Shown: one piece after another, positions 33,719 through 34,307 of the stretch
Layout of the letters: each line of letters starts with the position of its first letter
Position numbering within the stretch: the stretch's first letter is position 1
The notes under the pieces: generated by a model
What the model was told of the DNA's origin: nothing
The model's input: only the letters and a program-made list of their open reading frames with translations
Database searches by the model: none
Made by a program: the position numbers and the translations under genes
Source of the DNA: Roseovarius sp.
GTDB taxonomy: Bacteria; Pseudomonadota; Alphaproteobacteria; Rhodobacterales; Rhodobacteraceae
Reading direction: 5' to 3'
NCBI RefSeq assembly: GCF_018066915.1
Contig: NZ_JAGPVV010000019.1
Location: 1 to 34,307, forward strand
Length of the DNA stretch: 34,307 nt

Positions 33719-34307
33719 ATGGACCGCATGATCTACACCGCGCTCAACGCATTGGGCGTCAATCGCGACAGCCAGGTGGCGCAGGCGCAAAACCTCGCCA
33801 ACCAGACCGTGCCGGGCTATCGCCGCGACCTGCCGAACGAAGGCGGGGTGCGGTTTCTCGAGATGATGGAGGGGTTGACCACCCGTGCCTTTCAGGTCGA
33901 GACGGGCCCTGCCGGGTTTTCGCAGGAAACGGGCAGGCTCTCGCGGACCGACGAAGAACTCGATGTCGCAATCGCCGATCAAGGGTTTTTCTATGTCATG
34001 CCCGACTCTGGTGATCCCGCCCTCAGCCGCCGTGGCGACCTGCGGCGTGACACCGATGGCACGCTGCGCAATGGCGCGGGAGATGCGATGCTGGGGCCGG
34101 ATCTGGCCCCTATTCAGGTGCCCGCCTATCGCGATATCCGGATCACGGATATCGGCGAAATCTATATCCAGCCGATTGATGATCCCGAGGGCGAGCCAGT
34201 TCTGGCCGGGGTCTTGGCTACGGTGGTGCCTCCAGCGGAGATCGCGCTGACCAAGGGCGCGGATGGCCAGATCAGGACCGTCGAAGGGCCTCTGCCGCCG
34301 CCCGATC
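33719..34307 (+). CDS. flgF: Flagellar basal-body rod protein FlgF (N-terminal part)
   Basis: FlgF is a proximal rod protein between the export gate and the distal rod. The frame runs from the ATG at 33719, 14 bases after flgE, to the window end without a stop; it is absent from the ORF track because no stop is reached. The 196 visible residues start MDRMIYTALNALGVNRDSQVAQAQNLANQTVPGYRRDL and include TGRLSRTDEELDVAIADQGFFYV and LRRDTDGTLRNGAGDAMLGPD, which are typical of FlgF. The order predicts flgG next. Confidence 0.92.
   Translation, partial: MDRMIYTALNALGVNRDSQVAQAQNLANQTVPGYRRDLPNEGGVRFLEMMEGLTTRAFQVETGPAGFSQETGRLSRTDEELDVAIADQGFFYVMPDSGDPALSRRGDLRRDTDGTLRNGAGDAMLGPDLAPIQVPAYRDIRITDIGEIYIQPIDDPEGEPVLAGVLATVVPPAEIALTKGADGQIRTVEGPLPPPD

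Overview
The window is high-GC, densely packed DNA from an alphaproteobacterium, most likely the Roseobacter group of Rhodobacteraceae. I infer this from the protein styles (HdaA beginning [12 protein letters not shown], a DUF6497-like protein, an alphaproteobacterial HNH protein), from the perM-like/hdaA/ppk1/ppx order, and from the propionyl-CoA carboxylase locus with small accessory genes between pccB and pccA. No rRNA, tRNA, CRISPR array, transposase or phage gene was seen. No complete self-contained novel system was recognised; the most unusual items are listed as findings.

Layout. 1-5750: the 3' end of an Fe/Mn superoxide dismutase gene with a clear terminator, a RarD/EamA permease, a convergent LOG-family protein, a LysM protein with its own promoter, an Atm1-type ABC exporter and an HNH endonuclease-like gene. 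5850-10512: murD followed by a co-directional run (glyoxalase-like, GNAT acetyltransferase, TerB-DnaJ protein, EEP-family hydrolase, small exported protein). 10527-18689, minus strand: perM-like, hdaA, ppk1 and ppx/gppA (replication-initiation control and polyphosphate metabolism), then a cold-shock protein, an L,D-transpeptidase, a probable 30-residue microprotein with a perfect Shine-Dalgarno, and a Bcr/CflA efflux pump.

18741-29904: propionyl-CoA to succinyl-CoA locus. A cluster of six TTTGC elements precedes pccB. Four small genes, an apparently non-coding stretch ending in a strong terminator, and a small lipoprotein gene separate pccB from pccA. pccA carries a one-base frameshift in an otherwise full-length sequence. 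An A/T-richer mrr-type restriction gene follows it directly, then a lipoprotein-like gene, a DUF4174 gene on the other strand, a sulfotransferase-like gene and the methylmalonyl-CoA mutase gene. PccA/PccB would make methylmalonyl-CoA and the mutase would convert it to succinyl-CoA (the epimerase is not in the window).

29905-34307: two small minus-strand genes, then flgB-flgC-flgD-flgE-flgF (flgF cut by the window end) encoding flagellar rod and hook proteins. The protein style and a sigma-54 type -24/-12 element upstream of flgB resemble a gammaproteobacterial-like (Fla1-type) flagellum rather than the typical alphaproteobacterial one.
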